Below, piece by piece: positions 20,843 to 31,532 of a stretch of DNA of 64,000 bases. The notes below the pieces were generated by a model. It had not been told where the DNA came from. It saw only the letters and a list, made by a program, of their open reading frames with translations, and searched no databases. The stretch comes from Escherichia coli DSM 30083 = JCM 1649 = ATCC 11775 (GTDB taxonomy: Bacteria > Pseudomonadota > Gammaproteobacteria > Enterobacterales > Enterobacteriaceae). The stretch covers positions 4,836,001 to 4,900,000 of the forward strand of contig NZ_CP033092.2 of the NCBI RefSeq assembly GCF_003697165.2. Reading direction: 5' to 3'. Position numbers and translations under genes: made by a program. Positions within the stretch are counted from its first letter, which is position 1. Every line of letters starts with the position of its first letter.

Positions 20843-22339
20843 ATGGCTCACCCTCATTTATTAGCGGAAAGAATTTCCCGCCTGAGCAGTTCGTTGGAAA
20901 AGGGGCTTTATGAACGTAGCCACGCCATCCGCTTGTGTTTATTAGCGGCATTAAGTGGTGAAAGTGTGTTCCTCCTTGGCCCACCAGGTATTGCCAAAAG
21001 TTTGATCGCCCGGCGCTTAAAATTCGCCTTTCAGAATGCCCGCGCGTTTGAATATCTGATGACCCGCTTCTCCACGCCGGAAGAAGTTTTTGGTCCCCTT
21101 TCTATTCAGGCGCTAAAAGATGAAGGGCGCTATGAACGTTTAACCAGCGGTTACCTGCCGGAAGCTGAAATCGTCTTTCTGGATGAGATCTGGAAAGCGG
21201 GTCCGGCAATTCTTAATACCCTGCTCACCGCCATTAACGAGCGCCAGTTCCGCAACGGCGCACTCGTAGAAAAAATCCCGATGCGTCTGCTGGTGGCGGC
21301 CTCCAACGAGCTGCCGGAAGCAGACAGCAGTCTGGAAGCGTTATATGACCGCATGCTGATTCGTCTGTGGTTAGATAAAGTGCAGGATAAAGCGAATTTC
21401 CGCTCCATGCTGACCAGTCAACAGGATGAAAATGACAATCCGGTTCCTGCCTCCTTGCAGATCACAGATGAAGAATATGAACGCTGGCAGAAAGAGATTG
21501 GTGAAATTACGCTGCCCGATCATGTATTTGAGCTGATTTTTATGCTGCGCCAGCAACTGGATAAATTACCGGATGCGCCTTATGTCTCGGATCGTCGCTG
21601 GAAAAAAGCGATCCGCTTATTGCAGGCCAGCGCCTTTTTTAGCGGTCGCAGTGCTGTCGCCCCGGTTGATCTCATTTTGCTGAAAGATTGCCTGTGGTAT
21701 GACGCGCAAAGCCTGAATTTGATACAACAACAAATTGATGTATTGATGACCGGTCACGCCTGGCAACAGCAAGGGATGTTGACCCGCCTGGGCGCGATTG
21801 TGCAACGTCACCTGCAACTTCAGCAGCAACAAAGCGATAAAACAGCCTTAACGGTAATTCGTCTGGGCGGCATTTTTAGCCGTCGTCAGCAGTATCAACT
21901 CCCTGTTAACGTTACTGCTTCCACTCTGACTCTGCTGCTGCAAAAACCGTTAAAACTGCATGATATGGAAGTGGTTCATATCTCCTTTGAGCGTAGCGCG
22001 CTGGAACAGTGGCTGAGTAAAGGTGGTGAGATTCGCGGCAAACTGAACGGTATCGGCTTTGCCCAGAAACTGAATCTGGAAGTCGATAGCGCCCAACATC
22101 TTGTTGTACGCGATGTAAGTTTACAAGGCAGTACGCTAGCACTTCCAGGTTCATCGGCTGAAGGTCTGCCAGGTGAAATAAAACAACAACTGGAAGAGCT
22201 TGAAAGCGACTGGCGCAAGCAACACGCTTTATTCAGCGAACAGCAAAAATGTCTGTTTATCCCTGGCGACTGGTTAGGTCGCATTGAAGCCAGCCTACAG
22301 GATGTCGGCGCACAGATTCGCCAGGCACAACAATGCTAA
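20843..22339 (+). CDS. ravA: MoxR-type AAA+ ATPase RavA
   Basis: 498 aa. The AAA+ core has Walker A GPPGIAKS at residues about 46-53 and Walker [10 protein letters not shown] near residue 110, followed by the triple-helical and LARA domains. RavA works with ViaA. It binds the inducible lysine decarboxylase CadA to form a cage that limits ppGpp inhibition, and it affects respiratory complexes and aminoglycoside sensitivity. I start at [10 protein letters not shown] (ATG 20843), not the in-frame ATG at 20819, to match the family. Its stop overlaps the viaA start by 7 bases. Confidence 0.95.
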
Positions 22340-23784
22340 CGCTGGATACGCTTAATGTGATGCTGGCCGTCAGCGAAGAGGGATTGATCGAAGAGATGAT
22401 CATCGCGCTGCTGGCCTCACCGCAGCTGGCAGTCTTCTTTGAAAAATTCCCACGACTGAAGGCGGCAATCACTGATGATGTTCCCCGCTGGCGTGAGGCG
22501 CTGCGCAGTCGGCTGAAAGATGCCCGAGTCCCGCCGGAACTCACCGAAGAGGTGATGTGCTATCAGCAAAGCCAGCTCCTCTCCACGCCGCAGTTTATTG
22601 TGCAGCTACCACAAATCCTGGACTTACTGCATCGTCTGAATTCCCCATGGGCAGAACAAGCCCGCCAGTTGGTTGATGCTAACAGCACGATCACTTCAGC
22701 GTTACACACGCTTTTTCTCCAGCGCTGGCGTTTAAGCCTGATCGTGCAAGCAACGACGTTAAATCAGCAGCTATTAGAAGAAGAACGCGAACAACTGTTG
22801 AGTGAAGTTCAGGAACGCATGACGCTGAGCGGGCAACTTGAACCGATTCTCGCAGATAACAATACCGCAGCTGGTCGTCTGTGGGATATGAGCGCCGGTC
22901 AGCTTAAACGTGGCGACTATCAGTTGATTGTGAAATACGGTGAATTTCTTAACGAACAGCCGGAACTGAAACGTCTGGCAGAACAGCTGGGGCGTTCCCG
23001 GGAAGCCAAATCAATACCGCGCAACGATGCGCAGATGGAAACCTTCCGCACCATGGTGCGCGAACCGGCGACAGTTCCTGAGCAGGTTGATGGTCTGCAG
23101 CAAAGCGATGATATTTTACGTCTCTTGCCGCCAGAACTGGCGACACTAGGGATAACGGAACTGGAGTATGAGTTTTACCGTCGGCTGGTGGAAAAACAGT
23201 TGCTCACCTATCGCCTGCATGGTGAGTCGTGGCGTGAAAAAATGATCGAACGCCCGGTGGTGCATAAAGATTACGACGAACAGCCGCGCGGACCGTTTAT
23301 TGTCTGCGTGGATACTTCCGGCTCAATGGGCGGCTTTAATGAACAGTGTGCGAAAGCGTTCTGCCTGGCCTTGATGCGCATAGCCCTCGCTGAAAACCGG
23401 CGCTGCTATATTATGCTATTTTCCACCGAGATCGTCCGTTATGAGCTTTCAGGCCCACAAGGCATCGAACAAGCAATCCGTTTTTTAAGCCAGCAGTTTC
23501 GTGGCGGCACCGATCTGGCCAGTTGTTTTCGCGCCATTATGGAACGCTTGCAAAGCCGGGAATGGTTTGATGCCGATGCGGTGGTGATTTCTGATTTTAT
23601 CGCCCAGCGGTTACCTGACGACGTGACGAGCAAAGTGAAAGAGTTGCAGCGGGTACATCAGCATCGCTTTCATGCCGTGGCGATGTCGGCACATGGCAAA
23701 CCCGGCATCATGCGCATTTTCGATCATATCTGGCGCTTTGATACCGGGATGCGAAGCCGCCTGCTCAGACGCTGGCGGCGATAA
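22333..23784 (+). CDS. viaA: von Willebrand factor A domain protein ViaA
   Basis: 483 aa. The C-terminal VWA domain has the MIDAS motif DTSGSMGG at about residue 325 after FIVCV; the N-terminal part is helical and charged. It is the partner that stimulates RavA ATPase. The ATG at 22333 is inside ravA (7-base overlap), so translation is coupled. It ends 4 bases from the end of asnA on the other strand. Confidence 0.95.
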
Positions 23785-23788
23785 ATTA

Positions 23789-24781
23789 TTACAGCAGAGA
23801 AGGGACGCTCTCACGAACAGCTGCCGGCCATACACCACACTGAACCTGGCCGATATGTGGCAGTTGCAGCAGCAGCATGGTCAAACGAGACTGGCCGATA
23901 CCGCCGCCGATGGTCTGCGGCATTTCACCGCGCAGCAGCGCCTGATGCCACTCCAGCTCCAGGCGATCTTCGTCACCGGTCAGCGCCAGCTGATGCTTCA
24001 GCGTGTCGGCATCCACGCGGATCCCCATGGAAGAAAGCTCAAACGCATCTTCCAGTACCGGGTTCCATACCAGAATATCGCCGTTCAGACCCGCATGGCC
24101 CAGCTCTGACGGGGTGCTCCAGTCATCATAATCCGGTGCGCGCACGTCGTGACGATGACCATCGCTCAGCTTGCCGCCAATCCCGACCAGGAATACCGCG
24201 CCAAGATCTTTCGCAATCGCCCGCTCACGCCCTTTGGCATCGAGCTCCGGATAACGAGACAGTAACTCCTGGCTGTGTACGAAGTGGATCTGATCCGGCA
24301 GGAACGGTGCCAGGCCAAACTCTTCGCTAACCGCAGCTTCGGTTGCTTTAATTCCCTCCCAGATCGCCTCTACCGTGCTTTTCAGAGTCGAGAATTGACG
24401 CTCGCCGTCGCCCATTACGCGTTCCCAGTCCCACTGGTCTACATAGACCGAGTGCAACGGGGAAAGACGGTCTTCATCGGGGCGAAGGGCTTTCATGTGC
24501 GTGTACAGCCCTTCGCCCGCGCTGAAGTCGTGTTGCCCTAAGGTCTGACGTTTCCACTTCGCCAGTGAATGAACCACTTCGAACTGGGCATCAGGCAGAG
24601 CTTTCACTTTTACCTGCACCGCTTTTTCACAGCCCGACAAGTTATCCTGCGTGCCATCCCCCACACGGCTAAGAATCGGTGCCTGGACTTCGATCAGCCC
24701 CAGACGTTCTTCCAGTTGACGAGAAAAGTGAGATTTCACGAAGCTAATTTGACGTTGTTTGGCAATGTAAGCGGTTTTCAT
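23789..24781 (-). CDS. asnA: Asparagine synthetase A (ammonia-dependent)
   Basis: 330 aa. It makes asparagine from aspartate, ammonia and ATP through an aspartyl-AMP intermediate. The fold is that of class II aminoacyl-tRNA synthetases; SGCEKAVQVKVK and GGGIGQSRLTMLLL near the C-terminus are characteristic. A clear AGGAG precedes the ATG. It is divergent from asnC, which activates it when asparagine is scarce. Confidence 0.96.
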   Translation of the reverse strand: MKTAYIAKQRQISFVKSHFSRQLEERLGLIEVQAPILSRVGDGTQDNLSGCEKAVQVKVKALPDAQFEVVHSLAKWKRQTLGQHDFSAGEGLYTHMKALRPDEDRLSPLHSVYVDQWDWERVMGDGERQFSTLKSTVEAIWEGIKATEAAVSEEFGLAPFLPDQIHFVHSQELLSRYPELDAKGRERAIAKDLGAVFLVGIGGKLSDGHRHDVRAPDYDDWSTPSELGHAGLNGDILVWNPVLEDAFELSSMGIRVDADTLKHQLALTGDEDRLELEWHQALLRGEMPQTIGGGIGQSRLTMLLLQLPHIGQVQCGVWPAAVRESVPSLL

Positions 24782-24932
24782 TTTTTATACTCCTGCGTCC
24801 TGTTGCTTATGATTAAGCAACAAAAACCGACACACATGCAATAATCATTCAATAAAAAGCCTCACGTACTTTTGATTCATTAAAAAAGAAGGCTAAAATA
24901 GAATGAATCATCAATCCGCATAAGAAAATCCT
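24782..24932. promoter_or_regulatory. asnA / asnC divergent promoter region
   Basis: 151 bases between divergent genes. It contains the inverted pair TTGCTTAT / ATTAAGCAA at about 24804-24821 and the repeated element GATTCATT / GAATGAATCAT at 24874-24912. These are plausible AsnC-binding repeats, and NAC is known to act on this region. Exact promoters were not resolved. Confidence 0.55.
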
Positions 24933-25391
24933 ATGGAAAATTATCTGATCGACAATCTGGACCGAGGCATCCTGGAAGCATTAATGGGCAATGCGCGCAC
25001 CGCTTACGCCGAACTGGCGAAACAATTTGGCGTCAGCCCGGGGACGATTCACGTTCGAGTAGAGAAAATGAAGCAGGCGGGGATCATTACCGGGGCGCGT
25101 ATTGATGTCAGCCCGAAGCAGCTTGGTTATGACGTAGGCTGCTTTATCGGCATTATATTAAAGAGCGCCAAAGACTATCCTTCCGCGCTGGCAAAGCTGG
25201 AAAGCCTCGATGAAGTCACTGAAGCCTATTACACAACCGGCCACTACAGCATCTTTATAAAAGTGATGTGCCGTTCGATCGATGCTCTCCAGCATGTACT
25301 TATCAACAAGATCCAAACAATTGATGAAATTCAGTCCACCGAGACACTGATCGTCCTGCAGAATCCGATCATGCGTACCATTAAGCCCTGA
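24933..25391 (+). CDS. asnC: Asparagine-responsive regulator AsnC (Lrp family)
   Basis: 152 aa. The N-terminal helix-turn-helix reads ELAKQFGVSPGTIHVRVEKM (residues about 25-44) and is followed by a RAM ligand domain. It activates asnA and represses its own gene; asparagine is the effector. Located between asnA and mioC, beside oriC; transcription through mioC toward oriC can affect initiation. Confidence 0.95.
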   Translation: MENYLIDNLDRGILEALMGNARTAYAELAKQFGVSPGTIHVRVEKMKQAGIITGARIDVSPKQLGYDVGCFIGIILKSAKDYPSALAKLESLDEVTEAYYTTGHYSIFIKVMCRSIDALQHVLINKIQTIDEIQSTETLIVLQNPIMRTIKP

Positions 25392-25412
25392 TCGGCTTTT
25401 TTAATCCCATAC

Positions 25413-25452
25413 TTTTCCACAGGTAGATCCCAACGCGTTCACAGCGTACAAT
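25413..25452 (+). promoter_or_regulatory. mioC promoter with DnaA box
   Basis: A DnaA-box-like TTTTCCACA at 25413-25421 precedes a -10 TACAAT at 25447-25452. This matches the known layout in which DnaA represses mioC transcription, which otherwise runs into oriC. The -35 is poor. Confidence 0.7.
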
Positions 25453-25480
25453 ACGCCACTCTTAATAAAGGTGGCGGTTT

Positions 25481-25924
25481 ATGGCAGATATCACTCTTAT
25501 CAGCGGCAGCACCCTCGGCGGTGCCGAATATGTAGCAGAACACCTGGCTGAAAAGCTGGAAGAGACGGGTTTAACCACCGAAACGCTGCACGGTCCGCTG
25601 TTGGAAGATTTATCTGCCTCGGGGATCTGGCTGGTTATCAGCTCAACCCACGGTGCCGGAGATATTCCGGACAACCTTTCTCCTTTCTATGAAGCATTGC
25701 AGGAACAGAAGCCCGATCTTTCTGCGGTCCGCTTTGGCGCAATCGGTATTGGTAGTCGTGAATATGACACCTTTTGTGGGGCTATCGATAAAATCGAGGC
25801 AGAACTCAAAAATTCCGGAGCAAAACAGACAGGCGAAACACTGAAGATCAACATTCTTGATCACGACATTCCGGAGGATCCGGCAGAAGAATGGCTGGGA
25901 TCGTGGATTAATTTACTCAAATAA
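25481..25924 (+). CDS. mioC: Flavodoxin-like protein MioC
   Basis: 147 aa single flavodoxin domain binding FMN. The phosphate-binding loop ISGSTLGGAEYVAE is at residues about 6-19, and SSTHGAGDIPDN and FGAIGIGSREYDTFCGA line the flavin site. MioC has been linked to biotin synthase electron transfer in vitro. It abuts oriC, and its transcript reads into the origin. Confidence 0.95.
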   Translation: MADITLISGSTLGGAEYVAEHLAEKLEETGLTTETLHGPLLEDLSASGIWLVISSTHGAGDIPDNLSPFYEALQEQKPDLSAVRFGAIGIGSREYDTFCGAIDKIEAELKNSGAKQTGETLKINILDHDIPEDPAEEWLGSWINLLK

Positions 25925-26215
25925 GTATACAGATCGTGCGATCTACTGTGGATAACTCTGTCAGGAAGCTTGGATCAAACGGTAGTTATCCAAAGAACAA
26001 CGGTTGTTCAGTTTTTGAGTTGTGTATAACCCCTCATTCTGATCCCAGCTTATACGGCCCAGGATCACCGATCATTCACAGTTAATGATCCTTTCCAGGT
26101 TGTTGATCTTAAAAGCCGGATCCTTGTTATCCACAGGGCAGTGCGATCCTAATAAGAGATCACAATAGAACAGATCTCTAAATAAATAGATCTTCTTTTT
26201 AATACCCAGGATCCC
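25925..26215. other. oriC: Chromosomal replication origin oriC
   Basis: Origin between mioC and mnmG. DnaA boxes: R4 TGTGGATAA 25947-25955, R3-like TTATCCAAA 25986-25994, R2 TGTGTATAA 26021-26029, R5/M TCATTCACA 26072-26080, R1 TTATCCACA 26127-26135. I count 14 GATC sites between about 25931 and 26213, the substrate for Dam methylation and SeqA sequestration. The palindrome-like GAACAACGGTTGTTC at 25995-26009 is in the Fis-binding stretch between R3 and R2. From memory, K-12 differs by single bases here (for example GAACAACAGTTGTTC read on the other strand); all five boxes look usable. Confidence 0.97.
26149..26192 (-). repeat. oriC 13-mer repeats (DNA unwinding element)
   Basis: Three tandem AT-rich 13-mers read on the minus strand: L GATCTATTTATTT at 26180-26192, M GATCTGTTCTATT at 26164-26176 and R GATCTCTTATTAG at 26149-26161. 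This is where DnaA melts the duplex. An additional AT-rich stretch, TCTTTTTAATA-like, follows at 26193-26205. Confidence 0.95.
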
Positions 26216-26220
26216 AGGTC

Positions 26221-26249
26221 TTTCTCAAGCCGACAAAGTTGAGTAGAAT
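26221..26249 (+). promoter_or_regulatory. mnmG (gidA) promoter
   Basis: The -10 TAGAAT is at 26244-26249 with a weak -35 about 17 bases upstream, and a GC-rich discriminator CCACGGCCCGGGC follows, as expected of a growth-rate-controlled promoter. Transcription from it leads away from oriC. Confidence 0.6.
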
Positions 26250-26302
26250 CCACGGCCCGGGCTTCAATCCATTTTCATACCGCTTTATGCGAGGCAATCA
26301 CC

Positions 26303-28192
26303 ATGTTTTATCCGGATCCTTTTGACGTCATCATCATTGGCGGGGGTCATGCAGGCACCGAGGCCGCGATGGCCGCGGCGCGTATGGGTCAACAGACTCT
26401 GCTTTTGACACACAATATCGACACTCTGGGGCAGATGAGCTGCAACCCGGCGATCGGCGGTATTGGGAAGGGACATCTGGTAAAAGAAGTGGATGCACTC
26501 GGCGGTCTGATGGCGAAAGCGATCGATCAGGCGGGTATCCAGTTTAGGATACTAAACGCAAGCAAGGGACCGGCGGTTCGCGCTACCCGAGCTCAGGCAG
26601 ATCGTGTGCTCTACCGTCAGGCGGTACGTACGGCGCTGGAGAACCAACCGAACCTGATGATCTTCCAGCAGGCGGTTGAAGATCTTATTGTCGAAAACGA
26701 TCGCGTGGTCGGTGCCGTTACCCAAATGGGACTGAAGTTCCGTGCCAAAGCTGTCGTGCTCACCGTTGGGACGTTCCTCGACGGTAAAATTCATATCGGT
26801 CTGGATAATTACAGCGGTGGCCGTGCTGGTGATCCGCCGTCCATTCCGCTCTCTCGCCGTTTGCGTGAACTGCCGCTGCGCGTTGGTCGTCTGAAAACCG
26901 GGACACCGCCGCGTATTGATGCACGTACTATCGACTTCAGCGTGCTGGCGCAACAGCATGGCGATAACCCAATGCCGGTATTCTCGTTTATGGGTAATGC
27001 GTCCCAGCATCCACAGCAGGTGCCGTGTTATATCACCCATACCAACGAGAAAACCCATGATGTGATCCGCAGTAACCTCGATCGTAGCCCAATGTATGCA
27101 GGGGTGATCGAAGGTGTCGGCCCACGCTACTGCCCGTCGATCGAAGACAAAGTCATGCGCTTCGCCGAAAGAAATCAGCATCAGATCTTCCTTGAACCGG
27201 AAGGGCTGACCTCAAACGAAATTTATCCGAACGGTATCTCCACCAGCCTGCCGTTCGATGTGCAGATGCAAATCGTCCGCTCCATGCAGGGGATGGAAAA
27301 CGCGAAGATCGTGCGTCCGGGTTATGCCATTGAGTATGACTTCTTCGATCCACGCGACCTGAAACCGACGCTGGAGAGCAAGTTTATCCAGGGGCTGTTC
27401 TTTGCTGGTCAGATTAACGGCACTACCGGTTACGAAGAAGCCGCTGCGCAAGGTTTGCTGGCTGGTCTTAACGCTGCCCGTCTGTCTGCTGACAAAGAAG
27501 GTTGGGCTCCGGCGCGTTCTCAGGCATATCTCGGCGTACTGGTTGATGACCTGTGCACTTTAGGAACCAAAGAACCGTATCGTATGTTTACCTCGCGCGC
27601 AGAATATCGTCTGATGCTGCGCGAAGATAATGCTGATCTGCGTTTGACTGAAATCGGTCGCGAACTGGGCCTGGTGGATGACGAACGTTGGGCGCGCTTT
27701 AACGAGAAACTTGAGAATATCGAGCGTGAGCGTCAGCGTCTGAAATCGACCTGGGTAACCCCGTCGGCGGAAGCTGCAGCCGAAGTGAATGCTCACCTGA
27801 CTGCGCCGCTTTCCCGTGAAGCCAGTGGTGAAGATCTGCTACGTCGTCCTGAAATGACTTATGAAAAATTAACCACGCTGACACCGTTTGCCCCTGCGTT
27901 GACAGATGAACAGGCTGCGGAACAGGTTGAGATTCAGGTTAAATACGAAGGTTATATCGCGCGCCAGCAAGATGAGATCGAAAAGCAGCTGCGTAACGAG
28001 AATACCCTGCTACCAGCGACGCTGGATTACCGCCAGGTATCCGGTCTTTCTAACGAAGTGATCGCCAAACTTAACGATCACAAACCGGCCTCTATTGGCC
28101 AGGCTTCGCGTATTTCTGGCGTCACGCCTGCGGCTATCTCCATTCTGCTGGTGTGGCTGAAAAAACAGGGTATGCTGCGTCGTAGCGCATAA
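26303..28192 (+). CDS. mnmG: tRNA uridine 5-carboxymethylaminomethyl modification enzyme MnmG
   Basis: 629 aa FAD protein that with MnmE installs the (c)mnm5 group on U34 of tRNAs reading NNA/NNG codons. The FAD-binding Rossmann motif IIIGGGHAGTEAAMAAARMG is near the N-terminus (residues about 10-29). GidA signatures GPRYCPSIEDK and GQINGTTGYEEAAAQGL follow. Its partner MnmE is encoded at the far right of this window. First gene rightward of oriC, followed 63 bases later by rsmG. Confidence 0.97.
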   Translation: MFYPDPFDVIIIGGGHAGTEAAMAAARMGQQTLLLTHNIDTLGQMSCNPAIGGIGKGHLVKEVDALGGLMAKAIDQAGIQFRILNASKGPAVRATRAQADRVLYRQAVRTALENQPNLMIFQQAVEDLIVENDRVVGAVTQMGLKFRAKAVVLTVGTFLDGKIHIGLDNYSGGRAGDPPSIPLSRRLRELPLRVGRLKTGTPPRIDARTIDFSVLAQQHGDNPMPVFSFMGNASQHPQQVPCYITHTNEKTHDVIRSNLDRSPMYAGVIEGVGPRYCPSIEDKVMRFAERNQHQIFLEPEGLTSNEIYPNGISTSLPFDVQMQIVRSMQGMENAKIVRPGYAIEYDFFDPRDLKPTLESKFIQGLFFAGQINGTTGYEEAAAQGLLAGLNAARLSADKEGWAPARSQAYLGVLVDDLCTLGTKEPYRMFTSRAEYRLMLREDNADLRLTEIGRELGLVDDERWARFNEKLENIERERQRLKSTWVTPSAEAAAEVNAHLTAPLSREASGEDLLRRPEMTYEKLTTLTPFAPALTDEQAAEQVEIQVKYEGYIARQQDEIEKQLRNENTLLPATLDYRQVSGLSNEVIAKLNDHKPASIGQASRISGVTPAAISILLVWLKKQGMLRRSA

Positions 28193-28203
28193 CGCATTAA
28201 AAA

Positions 28204-28231
28204 TGCCTGGTAAGCACCCGCTTACCAGGCA
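28204..28231 (+). other. Perfect 11-bp hairpin between mnmG and rsmG
   Basis: TGCCTGGTAAG and CTTACCAGGCA are perfectly complementary around a six-base loop, CACCCG. No T-run follows, so it is unlikely to terminate. It probably shapes the mnmG-rsmG message, by stabilisation or by limiting rsmG translation; this is inference. Confidence 0.75.
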
Positions 28232-28255
28232 ACGCATCAAGAACAGGTAATCACC

Positions 28256-28879
28256 GTGCTCAACAAACTCTCCTTACTGCTGAAAGACGCAGGTATTTCG
28301 CTTACCGATCACCAGAAAAACCAGCTTATTGCCTACGTGAATATGCTGCATAAATGGAATAAAGCGTACAACCTGACTTCGGTCCGCGATCCTAATGAGA
28401 TGCTGGTACGCCATATTCTCGATAGCATTGTGGTGGCACCGTATCTGCAAGGTGAACGGTTTATCGATGTCGGCACCGGACCGGGACTGCCTGGCATTCC
28501 ACTCTCTATCGTGCGTCCTGAAGCTCATTTCACGTTGTTGGATAGCCTTGGTAAACGCGTGCGTTTCCTTCGTCAGGTGCAACATGAGCTTAAACTGGAG
28601 AATATTGAGCCAGTACAGAGCAGGGTAGAAGAGTTTCCGTCAGAGCCGCCATTTGATGGCGTAATTAGCCGCGCTTTTGCCTCTCTGAACGATATGGTGA
28701 GCTGGTGCCACCATCTTCCTGGTGAGCAAGGCCGTTTCTACGCGCTGAAAGGGCAAATGCCGGAAGATGAAATCGCTTTGTTGCCCGAGGAATATCAGGT
28801 CGAATCAGTGGTTAAACTTCAGGTTCCAGCCCTGGATGGCGAACGTCATCTGGTGGTGATTAAAGCAAATAAAATTTAA
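28256..28879 (+). CDS. rsmG: 16S rRNA (guanine527-N7)-methyltransferase RsmG
   Basis: 207 aa SAM-dependent methyltransferase of the GidB family. The SAM-binding motif [20 protein letters not shown] is near residues 67-86, and the acidic motif [12 protein letters not shown] follows. It makes m7G527 in the 530 loop of 16S rRNA; loss gives low-level streptomycin resistance. GTG start at 28256 preceded by an AGGTAA-type site, giving family length. Confidence 0.96.
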
Positions 28880-28966
28880 TTTTTATCAAAAAAATCATAA
28901 AAAATTGACCGGTTAGACTGTTAACAACAACCAGGTTTTCTACTGATATAACTGGTTACATTTAAC

Positions 28967-29011
28967 GCCACGTTCACTCTTTTGTATCAACAAGATAACG
29001 TGGCTTTTTTT
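28967..29011 (+). terminator. rsmG terminator
   Basis: GCCACGTT at 28967-28974 pairs with AACGTGGC at 28997-29004, followed by seven T. Its loop is unusually long for an intrinsic terminator (about 22 bases). It separates mnmG-rsmG from the atp operon. Confidence 0.75.
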
Positions 29012-29376
29012 GGTAAGCAGAAAATAAGTCATAAGTGAAAATATCAGTCTGCTAAAAATCGGCGCTAAGAATCATCATTGACTGTTAAAACATTATTAAA
29101 AATGTCAATGGGTGGTTTTTGTTATGTAAATGTCATTTATTAAAACAGTATCTGTTTTTAGACTGAAATATCATAAACTTGCAAAGGCATCATTTGCCAA
29201 GTAAATAAATATGCTGTGCGCGAACATGCGCAATATGTGATCTGAAGCACGCTTTATCACCAGTGTTTACGCGTTATTTACAGTTTTTCATGATCGAACA
29301 GGGTTTGCAGAAAAGTCGCAATTGTATGCACTGGAAAAATATTTAAACATTTATTCACCTTTTGGCTACTTATTGT
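29012..29376. other. AT-rich gap upstream of the atp promoter
   Basis: About 365 bases with no supported reading frame. The sequence is AT-rich with A/T tracts, such as AAAACATTATTAAAAATGTC at 29088-29107. I see no repeat or RNA gene here. It may influence atp promoter activity, but nothing in it was resolved. Confidence 0.5.
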
Positions 29377-29404
29377 TTGAAATCACGGGGGCGCACCGTA
29401 TAAT
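29377..29404 (+). promoter_or_regulatory. atp operon promoter
   Basis: -35 TTGAAA at 29377-29382, a 16-base GC-rich spacer and a perfect -10 TATAAT at 29399-29404. It lies about 90 bases upstream of atpI and is the main promoter of atpIBEFHAGDC. Confidence 0.85.
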
Positions 29405-29495
29405 TTGACCGCTTTTTGATGCTTGACTCTAAGCCTTAAAGAAAGTTTTATACGACACGCGGCATACCTCGAAGGGAGCAGGAGTGAAAAACGTG

Positions 29496-29876
29496 ATGTC
29501 TGTGTCGCTCGTGAGTCGAAACGTTGCTCGGAAGCTTCTGCTCGTTCAGTTACTGGTGGTGATAGCAAGTGGATTGCTGTTCAGCCTCAAAGACCCCTTC
29601 TGGGGCGTCTCTGCAATAAGCGGGGGACTGGCAGTCTTTCTGCCTAACGTTTTGTTTATGATATTTGCCTGGCGTCACCAGGCGCATACACCAGCGAAAG
29701 GCCGGGTGGCCTGGACATTCGCATTTGGCGAAGCTTTCAAAGTTCTGGCGATGTTGGTGTTACTGGTGGTGGCGTTGGCGGTTTTAAAGGCGGTATTCTT
29801 GCCGCTGATCGTTACGTGGGTTTTGGTGCTGGTGGTTCAGATACTGGCACCGGCTGTAATTAACAACAAAGGGTAA
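29496..29876 (+). CDS. atpI: ATP synthase accessory protein AtpI
   Basis: 126 aa with four hydrophobic segments (for example LLLVQLLVVIASGLLF and VLAMLVLLVVALAVL). First gene of the atp operon; it assists c-ring assembly or Mg2+ supply and is not essential. Two starts are possible: GTG 29484, with AAGGGAG at ideal distance, gives 130 aa; ATG 29496 gives the 126 aa used in reference annotations, and I chose the latter. Confidence 0.88.
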   Translation: MSVSLVSRNVARKLLLVQLLVVIASGLLFSLKDPFWGVSAISGGLAVFLPNVLFMIFAWRHQAHTPAKGRVAWTFAFGEAFKVLAMLVLLVVALAVLKAVFLPLIVTWVLVLVVQILAPAVINNKG

Positions 29877-29884
29877 AAGGCATC

Positions 29885-30700
<816 letters not shown>

Positions 30701-30746
30701 TTTACCAACACTACTACGTTTTAACTGAAACAAACTGGAGACTGTC

Positions 30747-30986
<240 letters not shown>

Positions 30987-31047
30987 TAAGCGTTGCTTTT
31001 ATTTAAAGAGCAATATCAGAACGTTAACTAAATAGAGGCATTGTGCT

Positions 31048-31518
31048 GTGAATCTTAACGCAACAATCCTCGGCCAGGCCATCGCGTTTGTCCTGTTCGT
31101 TCTGTTCTGCATGAAGTACGTATGGCCGCCATTAATGGCAGCCATCGAAAAACGTCAAAAAGAAATTGCTGACGGCCTTGCTTCCGCAGAACGAGCACAT
31201 AAGGACCTTGACCTTGCAAAGGCCAGCGCGACCGACCAGCTGAAAAAAGCGAAAGCGGAAGCCCAGGTAATCATCGAGCAGGCTAACAAACGCCGCTCGC
31301 AGATTCTGGACGAAGCGAAAGCTGAGGCAGAACAGGAACGTACTAAAATCGTGGCCCAGGCGCAGGCGGAAATTGAAGCCGAGCGTAAACGTGCCCGTGA
31401 AGAGCTGCGTAAGCAAGTTGCTATCCTGGCTGTTGCTGGCGCCGAGAAGATCATCGAACGTTCCGTGGATGAAGCTGCTAACAGCGACATCGTGGATAAA
31501 CTTGTCGCTGAACTGTAA
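31048..31518 (+). CDS. atpF: F1Fo ATP synthase subunit b
   Basis: 156 aa with a GTG start. One N-terminal membrane helix ([20 protein letters not shown]) is followed by a long, charged, alanine-rich coiled coil that dimerises as the peripheral stalk and contacts delta. The GTG at 31048 follows AGAGG at 31033. Confidence 0.97.
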
Positions 31519-31532
31519 GGAGGGAGGGGCTG

